Shown: piece by piece, positions 43,814 to 54,354 of the stretch
Numbering within the stretch: the stretch's first letter is position 1
Layout of the letters: every line of letters starts with the position of its first letter
Assembly: GCF_002278035.1 (NCBI RefSeq)
Contig: NZ_CP022604.1
Span: 1,907,501-1,971,500 of the forward strand
Direction: 5' to 3'
From: Ochrobactrum quorumnocens
GTDB lineage: Bacteria; Pseudomonadota; Alphaproteobacteria; Rhizobiales; Rhizobiaceae
Length of the DNA stretch: 64,000 nt
Position numbers and translations under genes: made by a program
Notes under the pieces: generated by a model
What the model saw: only the letters and a program-made list of their open reading frames with translations
What the model was told of the DNA's origin: nothing
Database searches by the model: none

Positions 43814-43828
43814 TTAAATACAACTTAA
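43814..43828. promoter_or_regulatory. CtrA-like box upstream of the Omp25-like gene
   Basis: TTAAATACAACTTAA, a TTAA-N7-TTAA match with CC after it, 76-90 bp before the start. CtrA is known to control outer-membrane protein genes in Brucella. Confidence 0.5.
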
Positions 43829-43890
43829 CCTTGTTTTTTAACTACGTTTATTAAGCTTCCCTAAAGTATGCGGCAGGGCGTATCCGCAAC

Positions 43891-43919
43891 AAAAAAGCGC
43901 GGAATTGCCGCGCTTTTTT
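43891..43919. terminator. Terminator of glmM
   Basis: AAAAAAGCGCGG and CCGCGCTTTTTT around AATTG. It works in both directions; the active gene on the minus strand is glmM. Confidence 0.9.
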
Positions 43920-43940
43920 GTTCTCATGCAATCGTGCTAA

Positions 43941-45293
43941 TCAGGCAGCGGCACTTTCCGAAGAAATGACGCTGATAATATCATTAACAACCTTTTCGAC
44001 GAGAACGCGATCATCTCCTTCGGCCATCACGCGGATAAGCGGTTCGGTTCCCGATGGACGAATGACAAGACGACCCTGAGCGCCAAGACGCTCAGTGGCT
44101 TCGTCAATCGCGCTCTTGACCTTCTTGTTCTCAAGCGGCTTGCCGCCAGTGGTGCGGACGTTTTTGAGAAGCTGTGGCACCGGTTCGAACTTGCGGCATA
44201 ACTCGCTCAGCGGCTTGTTTTCTTCCTGCGCGACCGCAAGAATCTGCAGAGCCGAGACCAGGCCATCGCCGGTTGTCGCGAAATCCGACAGGACGATATG
44301 CCCTGACTGCTCGCCGCCCACATTGAACCCATGCTCACGCATATGTTCAACGACGTAACGGTCACCGACTTTGGTGCGGGCAAGCGTCATATTGTGGTCA
44401 TGGAGGAAGCGTTCGAGGCCTAGGTTGGACATGATGGTCGCGACAATACCGCCGCCTTGCAGACGGTCAGACCGAGCCCACGATTCGGCAATCACCGCTA
44501 GAAGCTGGTCGCCATCAATCACGGTTCCATTCTCATCGACGAGCAGAACGCGATCCGCATCGCCATCAAGTGCTATGCCGACATCGGCACGCACTTCATG
44601 CACCTTCTTCATCAAACCAATCGGATGGGTTGAACCACAATCCTCATTGATGTTGATACCGTTCGGCTCATCATTGATCGTGATGACTTCTGCACCAAGC
44701 TCCCAAAGGGCAGCAGGCGCTACCTTATAGCCGGCACCATTGGCGCAATCGACAACGACGCGCAGACCGTTGAGCGATATATTGCGAGGCAACGTGCGCT
44801 TCGCAAACTCGATATAGCGATAAATATCGCCATCGACGCGCTTTGCCTTACCCACTTCGCCATGGGTCGCAAGATGAGCCGAGAGATCACTATCGATCAG
44901 GCTTTCAATCTGCAATTCGATCTCGTCAGAAAGCTTGAAGCCGTCGGGACCAAAAAGCTTGATGCCATTGTCAAAGAACGGATTGTGCGAGGCAGAAATC
45001 ATCACGCCGATATCGGCACGCAATGAACGGCACAACATGGCAACAGCCGGTGTCGGAATTGGTCCAAGCAGAAACACATCCATGCCAGCTGCGGTGAAAC
45101 CGGCCACAAGAGCATTTTCCAGCATATAGCCGGAACGACGTGTATCCTTGCCGATCACAACGCGCGAGGCTTGGCCCCTACGGCGGAAGATGTGCCCAAC
45201 TGCCATACCAACTTTCATGGCAATATCAGGCGTCATCGGAAAGCTGTTGGCCTTGCCGCGAATGCCGTCGGTTCCAAAATACTTACGTGTCAT
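43941..45293 (-). CDS. glmM: Phosphoglucosamine mutase
   Basis: A 450-residue cytosolic enzyme that converts glucosamine-6-phosphate to glucosamine-1-phosphate for UDP-GlcNAc. Active-site Ser is in [17 protein letters not shown], metal loop in [16 protein letters not shown], sugar loop GGEQSGH, phosphate loop [12 protein letters not shown] chose ATG 45293 ([13 protein letters not shown]); the frame extends to 45335. It lies downstream of ftsH, a common order. Confidence 0.96.
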   Translation of the reverse strand: MTRKYFGTDGIRGKANSFPMTPDIAMKVGMAVGHIFRRRGQASRVVIGKDTRRSGYMLENALVAGFTAAGMDVFLLGPIPTPAVAMLCRSLRADIGVMISASHNPFFDNGIKLFGPDGFKLSDEIELQIESLIDSDLSAHLATHGEVGKAKRVDGDIYRYIEFAKRTLPRNISLNGLRVVVDCANGAGYKVAPAALWELGAEVITINDEPNGININEDCGSTHPIGLMKKVHEVRADVGIALDGDADRVLLVDENGTVIDGDQLLAVIAESWARSDRLQGGGIVATIMSNLGLERFLHDHNMTLARTKVGDRYVVEHMREHGFNVGGEQSGHIVLSDFATTGDGLVSALQILAVAQEENKPLSELCRKFEPVPQLLKNVRTTGGKPLENKKVKSAIDEATERLGAQGRLVIRPSGTEPLIRVMAEGDDRVLVEKVVNDIISVISSESAAA

Positions 45294-45563
45294 ATTTTTA
45301 GCCTTGCGTTGCGCCATAGAGCTATCTCGAAGCAATCAAATATCAGTCGCTGTTAAACCAGTGAGACGGCAATGGCATCCGGATTTTATTAGCCCGGCAA
45401 TAGCCGACAATAGATTGTCTGCGTTATTAGCGCAAAACCACCAGTCATTGCAATTTCACCTTTCGGGGAAATAAATCGCATCAAAGCCGCGTGCCTCACC
45501 ATTGTGCTTATGATGCGCCGAAATCCTTAACCGAGCCTTTCTGATAAATCAGCTGCCAAAGCA
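45294..45563. other. Non-coding gap between glmM and the ftsH terminator
   Basis: I see no ORF, RNA gene or repeat here. It must contain the glmM promoter, but no clear -35/-10 pair could be placed. Confidence 0.4.
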
Positions 45564-45592
45564 GAAAAGCCGGGCTGACTGCCCGGCTTTTC
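45564..45592 (-). terminator. Terminator of ftsH
   Basis: GAAAAGCCGGGC and GCCCGGCTTTTC around TGACT, 17 bp after the ftsH stop. Confidence 0.85.
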
Positions 45593-45608
45593 CTAGGTTT
45601 AACAACGG

Positions 45609-47543
45609 TTACTGCGGCTGCGGATTTGGTTCGATGCCAGGCTCGCTGCCTGGTTCTTCACCCTTGCGCTTGCGCGCACTGCCAGCTTTCGGCACACCCG
45701 AACCACGCGACGGCGTATCGCTACCCTGATCGCGCGATGGCTTATTGCCAGCGATCAGTTGCTTGATTTCATCGCCGCTCAGCGTTTCATATTCAAGCAG
45801 ACCTTCAGCCAGAGCAATCCAATCCTCACGCTTTTCAGTCAGAATGCGGGTTGCATCGGCATAGGCTTCGTCGATCAGGCGACGCACTTCGGCATCAATG
45901 ATCTGCGCGGTTTCTTCCGAAACATTCTGCGTGCGCGAAACCGAATGGCCAAGGAAGACTTCTTCCTGATTATCGCCATAAGCCACGCGACCGAGCTTGT
46001 CGGAATAACCCCACTGAGTCACCATCGAACGAGCGAGCTTGGTGGCCTGCTGAATATCAGAGGAAGCACCAGAAGTGATGTTTTCCTTGCCGAACTTCAG
46101 CTCTTCAGCCACGCGGCCACCCATCATGATCGCCAGACGCGAAATCATCCACGTATAGGTCGCCGAATAACGATCACCCTCTGGCAACTGCATCACCATA
46201 CCCAGCGCACGACCACGCGGAATGATGGTTGCCTTATGGACTGGGTCAGAACTCGGCACATTCATCGCTACGATGGCATGTCCGGCTTCGTGATAAGCCG
46301 TGTTGGCCTTTTCTTCCGGCGTCATGGCAGAGCGGCGTTCCGCACCCATCATGATCTTGTCCTTAGCGTCCTCAAACTCCTGCATGGTCACAAGGCGCTT
46401 GTTACGACGCGCTGCCATCAAAGCAGATTCGTTCACGAGGTTGGCAAGGTCTGCACCAGAGAAGCCCGGTGTGCCGCGTGCAATGATCTTGAGATCGACA
46501 TTCGGTGCAAGCGGAACATTGCGCACATGCACTTTCAGGATCTGTTCGCGACCAACGATATCCGGGTTCGGAACCACGACCTGACGGTCGAAACGACCTG
46601 GACGAAGAAGCGCTGGATCAAGAACGTCGGGACGGTTTGTTGCAGCAATCAGAATGATTGATTCGTTTGCTTCAAAACCATCCATTTCAACCAGAAGCTG
46701 GTTCAGCGTCTGTTCGCGTTCGTCGTTGCCGCCACCAAGACCGGCGCCACGATGACGACCGACGGCATCGATTTCGTCGATGAAGATGATGCAAGGTGCA
46801 TTCTTCTTGGCCTGTTCGAACATGTCACGGACGCGGCTTGCACCAACACCAACGAACATTTCAACAAAGTCAGAACCGGAAATCGTGAAGAACGGCACAT
46901 TGGCTTCGCCAGCAACGGAGCGCGCAAGAAGCGTCTTACCGGTTCCGGGAGGGCCTACGAGCAGAACGCCGCGTGGAATTTTACCCCCCAGACGCTGGAA
47001 TTTCTGCGGATCACGCAGGAATTCAACGATTTCCTCCAGATCCTGCTTGGCTTCTTCAACGCCTGCAACATCCTGAAAAGTCACGCGTCCGTGCGCTTCG
47101 GTCAGAAGTTTGGCCTTAGACTTGCCAAAGCCCATCGCGCCGCGCGAGCCACCCTGCATCTGGCGCATGAAGAAAATCCACACACCCAGAATAAGGATCA
47201 TTGGAAGCCAGGAAAGGAGAATACCCAAAAGCGAGCTGGAACCGTCGCTTTCAGGACGGGCTGTGATAGCCACACCCTTTTCTTCAAGACGGGAAACCAG
47301 TCCGGTATCACCCGGCGAATAGGTTTGGAAGGTCGAGCCGTTATCGGCAAACGTACCGCTAATCCGCTCACCAGTGATCGTTACCGACTTCACGCGCCCG
47401 TTGGAAACGTCGTCGATAAACTGGGAATAGGAAACTTCACGGGAATTGGTGCGCTGGCCAGGACTCTGGAACAGGTTGAACAGCGCGATCAAGAGCAGAG
47501 CAATGATCGCCCAAAGGGCGAAGTTGCGATAGTTCGGATTCAT
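45609..47543 (-). CDS. ftsH: ATP-dependent zinc metalloprotease FtsH
   Basis: A 644-residue inner-membrane AAA+ protease. Helix 1 (about 6-23) and helix 2 (about 103-127) flank a periplasmic domain. The AAA domain has Walker [14 protein letters not shown], Walker [13 protein letters not shown] and second region of homology [20 protein letters not shown]. The zinc site is HEAGHAIV. A charged C-terminal tail is rich in Arg, Gly and Pro. It degrades membrane proteins and RpoH. I chose the ATG at 47543 ([11 protein letters not shown]), 117 nt after tilS. Confidence 0.97.
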   Translation of the reverse strand: MNPNYRNFALWAIIALLLIALFNLFQSPGQRTNSREVSYSQFIDDVSNGRVKSVTITGERISGTFADNGSTFQTYSPGDTGLVSRLEEKGVAITARPESDGSSSLLGILLSWLPMILILGVWIFFMRQMQGGSRGAMGFGKSKAKLLTEAHGRVTFQDVAGVEEAKQDLEEIVEFLRDPQKFQRLGGKIPRGVLLVGPPGTGKTLLARSVAGEANVPFFTISGSDFVEMFVGVGASRVRDMFEQAKKNAPCIIFIDEIDAVGRHRGAGLGGGNDEREQTLNQLLVEMDGFEANESIILIAATNRPDVLDPALLRPGRFDRQVVVPNPDIVGREQILKVHVRNVPLAPNVDLKIIARGTPGFSGADLANLVNESALMAARRNKRLVTMQEFEDAKDKIMMGAERRSAMTPEEKANTAYHEAGHAIVAMNVPSSDPVHKATIIPRGRALGMVMQLPEGDRYSATYTWMISRLAIMMGGRVAEELKFGKENITSGASSDIQQATKLARSMVTQWGYSDKLGRVAYGDNQEEVFLGHSVSRTQNVSEETAQIIDAEVRRLIDEAYADATRILTEKREDWIALAEGLLEYETLSGDEIKQLIAGNKPSRDQGSDTPSRGSGVPKAGSARKRKGEEPGSEPGIEPNPQPQ

Positions 47544-47659
47544 AACGGGTCCAATCGATACCACGGCCATCCCGCGAGAACGGGACGATGTTTCGACTTA
47601 ACATAGGATCGAAGGAAGGCCTTGCCAAGGCGCGAGAGCCGCCTCGTCTTCGATTCTTG

Positions 47660-49015
47660 TCAATCTGGTTTATAAAAATTAGGACATTCACGGCCAAACC
47701 GCTTTTCAACGGCATTTGCCAGCTCAAAATCATAGCCCGGCAGCACATGATCGAAGATTGCGAAGTGTCTTTCGATACTGATTCCTGTAGGCAATTTTTG
47801 TCCAACCATGGCCGGAAGCTGCGAAAGTTTGCCGTCTTCATATACGGCGGGGAGCATCATCAGCGCTTCCCGTTGCGTCGAATCAACCTCCAACCCGGTG
47901 TTTTTTATAAAATCAATCAGCTCCTGCCGTTCAGGAGCGCAGATATCAAATGAAAGAACACCCTCATTGGTGAACCGATAACGCCCGTCCCAAATGATCC
48001 GCTGGCCGGGTTCAAGTCGCATAACGGGAAGATTGCGCCGTTCACGTCGGAAGCGATGTGGCTGTCCCTTCTTGCCTAGTTCGATGAGCGCCCCGAAAAC
48101 CGTCATGCGCCCGCTTTTTTCTTGCCCCGATAAAACTCTCTCGATGCGAGACCGCTCGGCATCACCGGGCAGAAAGCGCCGACCGCCTGCAATCGAGGCC
48201 AACAGGCCGGAAAACAGGCGCCGCACATTTTCCGGTAACGCCGCATAGATATTGGCGTTGACCGTAATCGCGCCAAGCGGGCTCATATTTACGCAATCAG
48301 GATTAGCCAGAGCCGCAATCAGAATCGCGTTATCACGTTTGCGCGCAGCACTCGCGAGCGCAATCTGCGCGAGAATCATATCTGGATCAGCCTCAGCTGC
48401 GGAGGTCAGTCGCACACGCGGGCGTTCGTAATTGGTGTTCACATTGCTTGGGTCATCGATCCAGACGACATTTCTTTTGGTCAGTTCCTGGCGCAACTCG
48501 CTACGCGACTTGCCGAGCAGTGGCCTGATCAACTCGACAGAACTTTCCAGCCAGGACCGCGAAGCCATCGCTGCAAGCCCACGCGCTTCCGAATGAGAAC
48601 TGCGTTCTTTCCGCATCAGGAATGTTTCGATCTGGTCGTCGCGTGTGTGTCCGGTAGCAATATAATCTGCACCTGCCTCTTGAGCGGCCTGCACCAGAAG
48701 TCGGTAGCGTGCAGAACGGGCAGCAGCAGCAACACCGCTTTTTGGCTTCACGTCTTCCCAAGCCAGCACTCGATGAATAACGCCATGCGCCTTGCAAAGA
48801 CGTCCCACATCTTCGGCCTCTTTGGCCGATTCGTCGCGCAAACGATGATCAATGGTAACTGCAGTCAGCGACGGAGGATTATCCAGCGTCGTAAGATACT
48901 CTTTCAAAAGGAACAAAAGTGCCAGTGAATCGCTTCCGCCTGAAACGGCAGCCACAATTCCTTTGGCATTCTCAAGTCCGAAAGGTTTAAAAATTTCGAT
49001 CGGGGAAAGCCCCAC
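47660..49015 (-). CDS. tilS: tRNA(Ile)-lysidine synthetase
   Basis: 451 residues. The PP-loop ATPase motif is [17 protein letters not shown] (about 20-37), followed by ARSARYRLL and [16 protein letters not shown]. It puts lysidine on C34 of the CAU anticodon tRNA-Ile, an essential change. A GTG at 49015 is preferred because GGAG lies 7 nt upstream in the 15-nt gap after cpoB; the TTG at 49030 is less likely. Co-transcription with cpoB is likely. Confidence 0.93.
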   Translation of the reverse strand: MGLSPIEIFKPFGLENAKGIVAAVSGGSDSLALLFLLKEYLTTLDNPPSLTAVTIDHRLRDESAKEAEDVGRLCKAHGVIHRVLAWEDVKPKSGVAAAARSARYRLLVQAAQEAGADYIATGHTRDDQIETFLMRKERSSHSEARGLAAMASRSWLESSVELIRPLLGKSRSELRQELTKRNVVWIDDPSNVNTNYERPRVRLTSAAEADPDMILAQIALASAARKRDNAILIAALANPDCVNMSPLGAITVNANIYAALPENVRRLFSGLLASIAGGRRFLPGDAERSRIERVLSGQEKSGRMTVFGALIELGKKGQPHRFRRERRNLPVMRLEPGQRIIWDGRYRFTNEGVLSFDICAPERQELIDFIKNTGLEVDSTQREALMMLPAVYEDGKLSQLPAMVGQKLPTGISIERHFAIFDHVLPGYDFELANAVEKRFGRECPNFYKPD

Positions 49016-49030
49016 AAATGATCTCCGCAA

Positions 49031-50494
49031 TCAGCATTTAATACGCGTGCGCTCATCCGTTACCCGCTTCAAAATTGCGGGCGCCGCATTTGGATAACGG
49101 TCAGGAACTTGTTTGAAAGTCGCACAAGCAACGTCATGATTGTCCATTTTTTCAAGCGTCATACCGAGCTTGAACATGTTTTCTGCTGCTCGCTTTGAAT
49201 CAGGGTAATCGCGCTGCGTGTCGATGAAAACCGTTGCAGCTTCTGGAAAACGTGACTGACCATAAAGCGATTCACCAAGCCAATAGCGTGCCTCTGCAGT
49301 CGTCGGATCGGCGGGATAACGCTTGATATGCTCACGGAATCCTGTCTCCGCGGCTTTGTAATCACCTGACATCAGATACTGATAAGCAGCCTGATAAAGC
49401 GAATTCGGATTGTCGTCGGTTGGAAGAGAAGCGACAGCTTCACCAGCAGGAAGCGCTGCACCCTGTTCTGCCGGGCGTGGCTCCACATTCATGGTTTCGC
49501 CGATTACATTGCCATTGTTGTCAAAGCGAATGGAGCCGAGCTCTCTCGGCGGCTCCCCACGCTGGGGCCCACCCTGTGGGGCAGCACCTGAACCAATAGC
49601 CATGGAATCGGCGCCCGCTGAATTGTTGGCCGCCGTTTGAGAAGAAGAACCATAATTACCGTCTTGCGCAATGCTTCCAGACCCCCCGTTATCGGGGGTT
49701 CCAGTAGGAGCAGCATTTGCCAGCGATGTATTATTGCCGTCATTTGGCGTGCCACCAGCATCCGCACGATCACCATTTTCCAATACCTGGAAGCGGCGTT
49801 CGTTTTCTTCCTGCATTTTCTGCATCTGATCCTGCAGTTCAAGGACCTGGAAATTCATGGCTTCAGCACGGGCACCGAGTGTGTCTGCAATTGCTGCTGG
49901 GTTCGCCATGCCCTGCGTGCAAAGATCGCTACCGGGTGGAGGTGTTACAGGCGCATTCTGGCCCGCACTTGCTTGTGCTGCGGCTCCGCCACCCTTTTTC
50001 TTTTCCAGCTCTTCGAAGCGGAATTCATTGTCGTCCTGCGTCTTCTGCAACTGCTCGTTCGTGAACGCTATCTGTGCGTCGACATCCTCCACCTTACCGG
50101 TGAGATTGCGGATCAACTCCTGTTGCAAGCCCGGACTCTGATATCCGCCCTGCCCGCCCGCGCCGCCGCTATCGCGCATGGCATCGTCAAGTATCGCAGT
50201 GGAACCGATACTGACATGGTTCTGCGCGCCACCCCGACCCTTTTCCAATGCCTGAAAACGGGTTTCGTTGTCGCGCTGGATTTTCAGCATCTTATCGCGA
50301 AGCTGCAGGATACGGGCATAGGACTGCGCATTCTGATGCGCGAGATTACAGACCTGCTGCGAAAACTGACCGCCGCCGGCATCACCCGCCTGCGCCAGCT
50401 GGATAACCCCTTGCTGCGAAGAAACAGATGCTGCCAGAACCGGAGCACTTGCCAAAAGCGGCAGCATGGCAATTGCCAGTGTCACTTTTCTCAT
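49031..50494 (-). CDS. cpoB: Tol-Pal system protein CpoB/YbgF
   Basis: 487 residues, longer than the E. coli protein (about 260). A signal peptide (about 1-22) is followed by two or three coiled-coil blocks (around 50-80, 130-165 and 220-245) separated by Gly/Asn/Ala-rich linkers, then C-terminal TPR repeats (about 365-485: LYQAAYQYLMSGDYKAAETGFREHIKRYP and on). Three near-repeated motifs ending in NETRFQALE, DNEFRFEELE and ENERRFQVLE are notable. It coordinates Tol-Pal with peptidoglycan synthesis. ATG 50494 has AGGA 6 nt upstream. Confidence 0.9.
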   Translation of the reverse strand: MRKVTLAIAMLPLLASAPVLAASVSSQQGVIQLAQAGDAGGGQFSQQVCNLAHQNAQSYARILQLRDKMLKIQRDNETRFQALEKGRGGAQNHVSIGSTAILDDAMRDSGGAGGQGGYQSPGLQQELIRNLTGKVEDVDAQIAFTNEQLQKTQDDNEFRFEELEKKKGGGAAAQASAGQNAPVTPPPGSDLCTQGMANPAAIADTLGARAEAMNFQVLELQDQMQKMQEENERRFQVLENGDRADAGGTPNDGNNTSLANAAPTGTPDNGGSGSIAQDGNYGSSSQTAANNSAGADSMAIGSGAAPQGGPQRGEPPRELGSIRFDNNGNVIGETMNVEPRPAEQGAALPAGEAVASLPTDDNPNSLYQAAYQYLMSGDYKAAETGFREHIKRYPADPTTAEARYWLGESLYGQSRFPEAATVFIDTQRDYPDSKRAAENMFKLGMTLEKMDNHDVACATFKQVPDRYPNAAPAILKRVTDERTRIKC

Positions 50495-50732
50495 TGGTTT
50501 CCTCATTCCCTTTTGCCCCTATCGCTCATGTGCCCTAAAATCTTGAACCGCAATAATCATGGCCATGTACAGGATGATCAGGCATCGTGCCTGAATATTA
50601 TCTGAACACCCAATTTCTCACGGCTCTTCTCAGCTTTTAGAGAAAATCCATAAAAAGCAAAGATGCTTTCCCTATGACACTGGTGACTTCGGCCAAAATT
50701 TGTCAAAAGCACCAATAGTCGGGCTCTAAAGC

Positions 50733-50762
50733 AAAAAAAGCGGCCCAAAGGCCGCTTTTTCC
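50733..50762 (-). terminator. Terminator of pal
   Basis: AAAAAGCGGCC and GGCCGCTTTTTTT around TTTG on the minus strand. It separates pal from cpoB. Confidence 0.9.
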
Positions 50763-50790
50763 GGATTAGGTTCATGCTACTTGCTGAAAC

Positions 50791-51297
50791 TTAGCTGCCA
50801 GCACCGTTGAGAACGGTAACGGCACGGCGGTTCTGAGACCAGCACGAATTATTATCACAAACAGCGATTGGACGCTCGTTACCGTAGGAAACGGTGCGCA
50901 TGCGGCTGGTTGGAACACCACGAGCTGAGAGGAAGTCGCGGGTTGCAGCTGCACGACGCTGGCCGAGCGCAAGGTTGTACTCACGTGTACCGCGTTCGTC
51001 AGCATGGCCTTCGACGGTGATCGAGTACTGCGGATAGCGCTGCAGCCACTGAGCCTGCTTCGACAGCGTCTGCTGTGCATCGGCGCGGATCAGCGAGGAA
51101 TCGAGATCGAACAGAATACGGTCGCCGACATTCACGGTGAAGTCCTGCGACGAGCCGGGCGTTGCAGCGCCACCAGCCAAGCCAAGATCACCGGCATTGT
51201 TCGGAAGGTTCTTCTTGGACGCACAACCGGCAACGGCAAGCGTCATGAAAAGGGCAATAGCGATAGGGCTACGTGCAATCGACTGGAAACGGCGCAT
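50791..51297 (-). CDS. pal: Peptidoglycan-associated lipoprotein Pal (Omp16-type)
   Basis: 168 residues. Lipobox LAVAGC places the lipid on Cys24 or so. The OmpA-like peptidoglycan-binding domain (about 60-160) has VEGHADERGTREYNLALGQRRAAATRDFL and NRRAV. It anchors the outer membrane and interacts with TolB. AAGGAG lies 9 nt before ATG 51297. In Brucella the orthologue is the Omp16 antigen. It has its own transcription unit between terminators. Confidence 0.95.
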   Translation of the reverse strand: MRRFQSIARSPIAIALFMTLAVAGCASKKNLPNNAGDLGLAGGAATPGSSQDFTVNVGDRILFDLDSSLIRADAQQTLSKQAQWLQRYPQYSITVEGHADERGTREYNLALGQRRAAATRDFLSARGVPTSRMRTVSYGNERPIAVCDNNSCWSQNRRAVTVLNGAGS

Positions 51298-51507
51298 GGG
51301 CCGGAGCTCCTTAAGATTTGATGTTCCTGCGTAACCGACCAATAATCATATTTAGGTTAAGGCAGGCTCAAGAAGTATGGTTAACAATTTCTTTCGGCCA
51401 AATGCAAACCGGTTTTTTCCGGCAGCAATTCTGTTTTTAGCCAGTGATGGCTAAATGCGGCAGAAACACGGCTCGACGACCTGGATTATGGCAAATTGCC
51501 ATAAAAA

Positions 51508-51535
51508 AGGCGCGAAACCTGCGTTCCGCGCCTTC
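51508..51535 (-). terminator. Terminator-like hairpin between tolB and pal
   Basis: AAGGCGCGGAAC and GTTTCGCGCCTT (one mismatch) around GCAG, then TTTTTT on the minus strand. It uncouples pal from tolB. Confidence 0.75.
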
Positions 51536-51562
51536 GAACTTCTTAACATCATCGAACAGACT

Positions 51563-51776
51563 AGAGCGCCGTGCGCCCTCTTGGGCGCACAAAGGTCGCT
51601 CTAACACTCTATATTTACAGCATAATTTTACCTTAAACTGATTCAAGTTTAAGGAATTATGCTGTAGAGCGTGTCGCGGTTAATCGCATCCATGGCGCTC
51701 GCTCTAGATTCTTTTAACTGTCGCATGTTTGCGGGAGCTCAAGGGAATCCATTTGAGCGCGACATGCTTTAGTCGA
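51563..51776. repeat. Composite palindromic repeat between tolB and pal
   Basis: Three units in tandem: TAGAGCGCCGTGCGCCC type (51563-51602), ACAGCATAATTTTACC with GGAATTATGCTGTA (about 51616-51666), and AGAGCGTGTCGCGG...GCGACATGCTTTAG. The end, CTTTAG, contains the TAA stop of tolB (51769-51771, minus strand). From 51298 to 51507 I see only the pal upstream region and no gene. Confidence 0.85.
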
Positions 51777-53100
51777 GCAGCGGCGACCAGGCCGGGTCGG
51801 AACCGAAATTCGGCGTCTGTATCTGGCGTTCGTTGCGGCCTGTCAGATCAATCGTAAACAGCCTTGGGCCACCGGCACCTGCTGCCTTGCGGAAGAACAT
51901 CAGGACGCGACCATTCGGAGCCCAGGTCGGGCCTTCATTGTGAAAGCCTGAGGTCAACAGACGCTCGCCCGTACCATCGGTCTTCATGACGCCAATGGAG
52001 AACTGTCCCTGCGACTGTTTTGTGAAGGCGATCAAATCACCGCGTGGCGACCATACTGGAGTGGAGTAGCTACCGTCACCGGCAGATATACGACGCGGGT
52101 TGGAACCATCGGCACCCATCACATAGAGCTGTGGGCGTCCACCACGGTCAGATGAAAATACGATCTGCGAACCGTCTGGCGAATAGGATGCACTGGTATC
52201 AATCGCCTGACTATTGGTGAGGCGCGTTGTGGTGCGATTACGCAAGTCCATCGTGTAGACGTTCGCGCTGCCGTCATCCTGAAGAAGGCTCATCACAACC
52301 TTCTGGCCGTCTGGCGAGAAGCGTGGCGCAATCGTCATGCCTGGGAAATTGCCAACAAGCTCACGCTGGCCGGTTTCGAGCTGCAGCAGGTACACCTTGG
52401 GCGAACCGCCTTCGAACGACATATAGGTTACTTCCTGACGATTTGGCGAGAAACGCGGCGTCAGTGAAATGGCGCGACCATCTGAAAGGTACCGAACATT
52501 CGCGCCGTCCTGATCCATAATAGCCAAGCGCTTCACACGCTTCTGTGCCGGACCCGATTCATCGACGAAAACAACGCGGGTGTCAAAATAGCCTTTTTCA
52601 CCGGTCAAGCGTTCATAGATCGCATCTGCGATGATGTGAGCAACACGACGCCAGTTATCCGGTGTTGTGAAGAACTGCTGACCGATCAGCTGCTGGCCAC
52701 CAAACGTATCCCAGAGACGAAATTCAGCCTTGAGCCTGCCATCCGGCTGCTTTGTAATACGGCCCGTGACCAGTGCCTGCGCATTGATGACTTTCCAATC
52801 TTCAAAACGCGGTGTTGCGTCCGGGTTGGAAATCTTTTCAATGAATGCATTCTTGTTGATCGGTGCGAAAAGGCCCGAACGCTCAAGATCTGCCGCAATG
52901 ACCGAGGTGATATTCGCTCCGAGCTGATCGCCCGAAAGGAAATCGGTGATCGCTACCGGTAATGGCTCTACCACACCCTTGTTGATGTTGATTTCCACCA
53001 CCGCACGAGCAGGCATGGTAGCAACAAGGCTTGCAGCAATCATACAGGCGAAAGCCGAAAAAACTGTCCGGATCTTTGTTTTCATGATGCCGATCTTCAT
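51769..53100 (-). CDS. tolB: Tol-Pal system periplasmic protein TolB
   Basis: 443 residues. A signal peptide (about 1-33, ...[14 protein letters not shown]) precedes an N-terminal alpha/beta domain (about 35-160) and a six-bladed beta-propeller with repeated FSPDG, YSPDG, WSPRG and WAPNG turns. It binds Pal and TolA. Starts at 53100 or 53085 are possible. The stop codon lies in the repeat on its 3' side. Confidence 0.95.
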   Translation of the reverse strand: MKIGIMKTKIRTVFSAFACMIAASLVATMPARAVVEININKGVVEPLPVAITDFLSGDQLGANITSVIAADLERSGLFAPINKNAFIEKISNPDATPRFEDWKVINAQALVTGRITKQPDGRLKAEFRLWDTFGGQQLIGQQFFTTPDNWRRVAHIIADAIYERLTGEKGYFDTRVVFVDESGPAQKRVKRLAIMDQDGANVRYLSDGRAISLTPRFSPNRQEVTYMSFEGGSPKVYLLQLETGQRELVGNFPGMTIAPRFSPDGQKVVMSLLQDDGSANVYTMDLRNRTTTRLTNSQAIDTSASYSPDGSQIVFSSDRGGRPQLYVMGADGSNPRRISAGDGSYSTPVWSPRGDLIAFTKQSQGQFSIGVMKTDGTGERLLTSGFHNEGPTWAPNGRVLMFFRKAAGAGGPRLFTIDLTGRNERQIQTPNFGSDPAWSPLLD

Positions 53101-53126
53101 GTCTTCAGGGACCTCTTTTGTCCTTA

Positions 53127-53212
53127 GAGTGCCGTGCGCCCTCTTGGGCGCACAAAGGTCGCTCTAACAGTTTAGATTTGCTGCACAATTCCTAGGGAAC
53201 TATGCAGAGACC
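53127..53212. repeat. Palindromic repeat between tolA and tolB
   Basis: TAGAGTGCCGTGCGCCC and GGGCGCACAAAGGTCGCTCTA, then GCACAATTCCTAGGGAACTATGC, a variant of the 23320 type. It lies inside the tol operon. Confidence 0.8.
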
Positions 53213-53276
53213 TTATTGAGGGGCCTTAGTGGCGGGCCTCATTCAGGCATTCGTTAGGAGTGACCAGCCAAGCTGA

Positions 53277-54347
53277 TCAGAACATTTCGCTCGGGTCGAA
53301 GTTGACGATCACTTCCGACCAGTTGTCATATTTGTCTGCAGGCAGATTGTATGGTGCGCAACGAGCCACAGCGCGCTTGGCGCTTTCAGCTGCGGCACGA
53401 CCCACACCATCTCCACCACCACCAGATGTCACCTCGGGGGAACCCTGGATAGAACCATCCTGATTGAGACGCATCTTCACCGTCACGACAAGTCCTGGTG
53501 CATCTGCCACACCGGCAGGAACGTTCCAGCACTTGGAAATCGCGCCACGAAGGGCATCCATTTCATTCTGGCTCAGCTTCGAGCCGCCCGTATTCTTCTT
53601 GCCGCCCAGCGATGCCTGATCGGTCGAACGCTTTGCACCACCACCGGATGCCTTCTGCTTGTTAAGCAGGGCGGCGACCTCATCAGCAATGGCGTCATTC
53701 TTCGACTGCGATGTCTGAGAAGCAGTTTGGGACTTCTTCTGATCTTCCGTTGGCTTGCGGTCTGGTGTCTTAGCCGTTTGCGCCTGCGGCGGTTTTGGCT
53801 TTGCCTGTGGTGCAGGAACATTGTCCGGCAGTTTCGGCGCGGTCTGATCTGGCGTTTCGGCCTGTTTTTCGATCGCTTCAGCAACCGGATCAGGTTTCAC
53901 TTCCTGTTTTTCTTCCGGTTTGGTCTGAACTTCCGTCGCGGGCACCGGCGTCGGCTTTTCCTGCGGCGTAGGTTCTGGCTTAGGATCGGGCTTCGGTTCC
54001 GGCTTCTTCACCGGCTCCGGCTGCGCTTTTGGTTCCTCAGCCGCTTCAATCGGCTTGGCCTTATTTTCAGGCCGTGGTGGCGTTTGGCTATCGACTTCCT
54101 GATCGCCAAAATTCTGAGCTTCAGGAACAGTCTGCGGCTTTTTCGTCGGAACAGGAGCCGACTTTTCCTTCATCGGTGCGGTCTTATCGCCCTGCTGAAT
54201 CTGGGTAATCGATTCGATCGGCACGATGTCGACCGGAAACGACTCCGAATCCTGCACGTCGAATGCCTTCGGCGAGGAGAAGGAGAAGAGCCCCAACGCG
54301 ATAACGACGGTATGGAGCGCTACAGAAGATGTCAGGCCAGCCTTCAT
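53277..54347 (-). CDS. tolA: Cell envelope integrity protein TolA
   Basis: 356 residues. One N-terminal membrane helix (about 1-24, SSVALHTVVIALGLFSF) precedes a long Pro/Lys/Glu/Gln-rich spacer (about 40-240) and a C-terminal TonB/TolA-like domain (SQNEMDALRGAISKCWNVPAGVADAPGLVVTVKMRLNQDGSIQG). It links TolQR to TolB/Pal. It is 7 nt downstream of tolR. Confidence 0.92.
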   Translation of the reverse strand: MKAGLTSSVALHTVVIALGLFSFSSPKAFDVQDSESFPVDIVPIESITQIQQGDKTAPMKEKSAPVPTKKPQTVPEAQNFGDQEVDSQTPPRPENKAKPIEAAEEPKAQPEPVKKPEPKPDPKPEPTPQEKPTPVPATEVQTKPEEKQEVKPDPVAEAIEKQAETPDQTAPKLPDNVPAPQAKPKPPQAQTAKTPDRKPTEDQKKSQTASQTSQSKNDAIADEVAALLNKQKASGGGAKRSTDQASLGGKKNTGGSKLSQNEMDALRGAISKCWNVPAGVADAPGLVVTVKMRLNQDGSIQGSPEVTSGGGGDGVGRAAAESAKRAVARCAPYNLPADKYDNWSEVIVNFDPSEMF

Positions 54348-54354
54348 GATGGCG

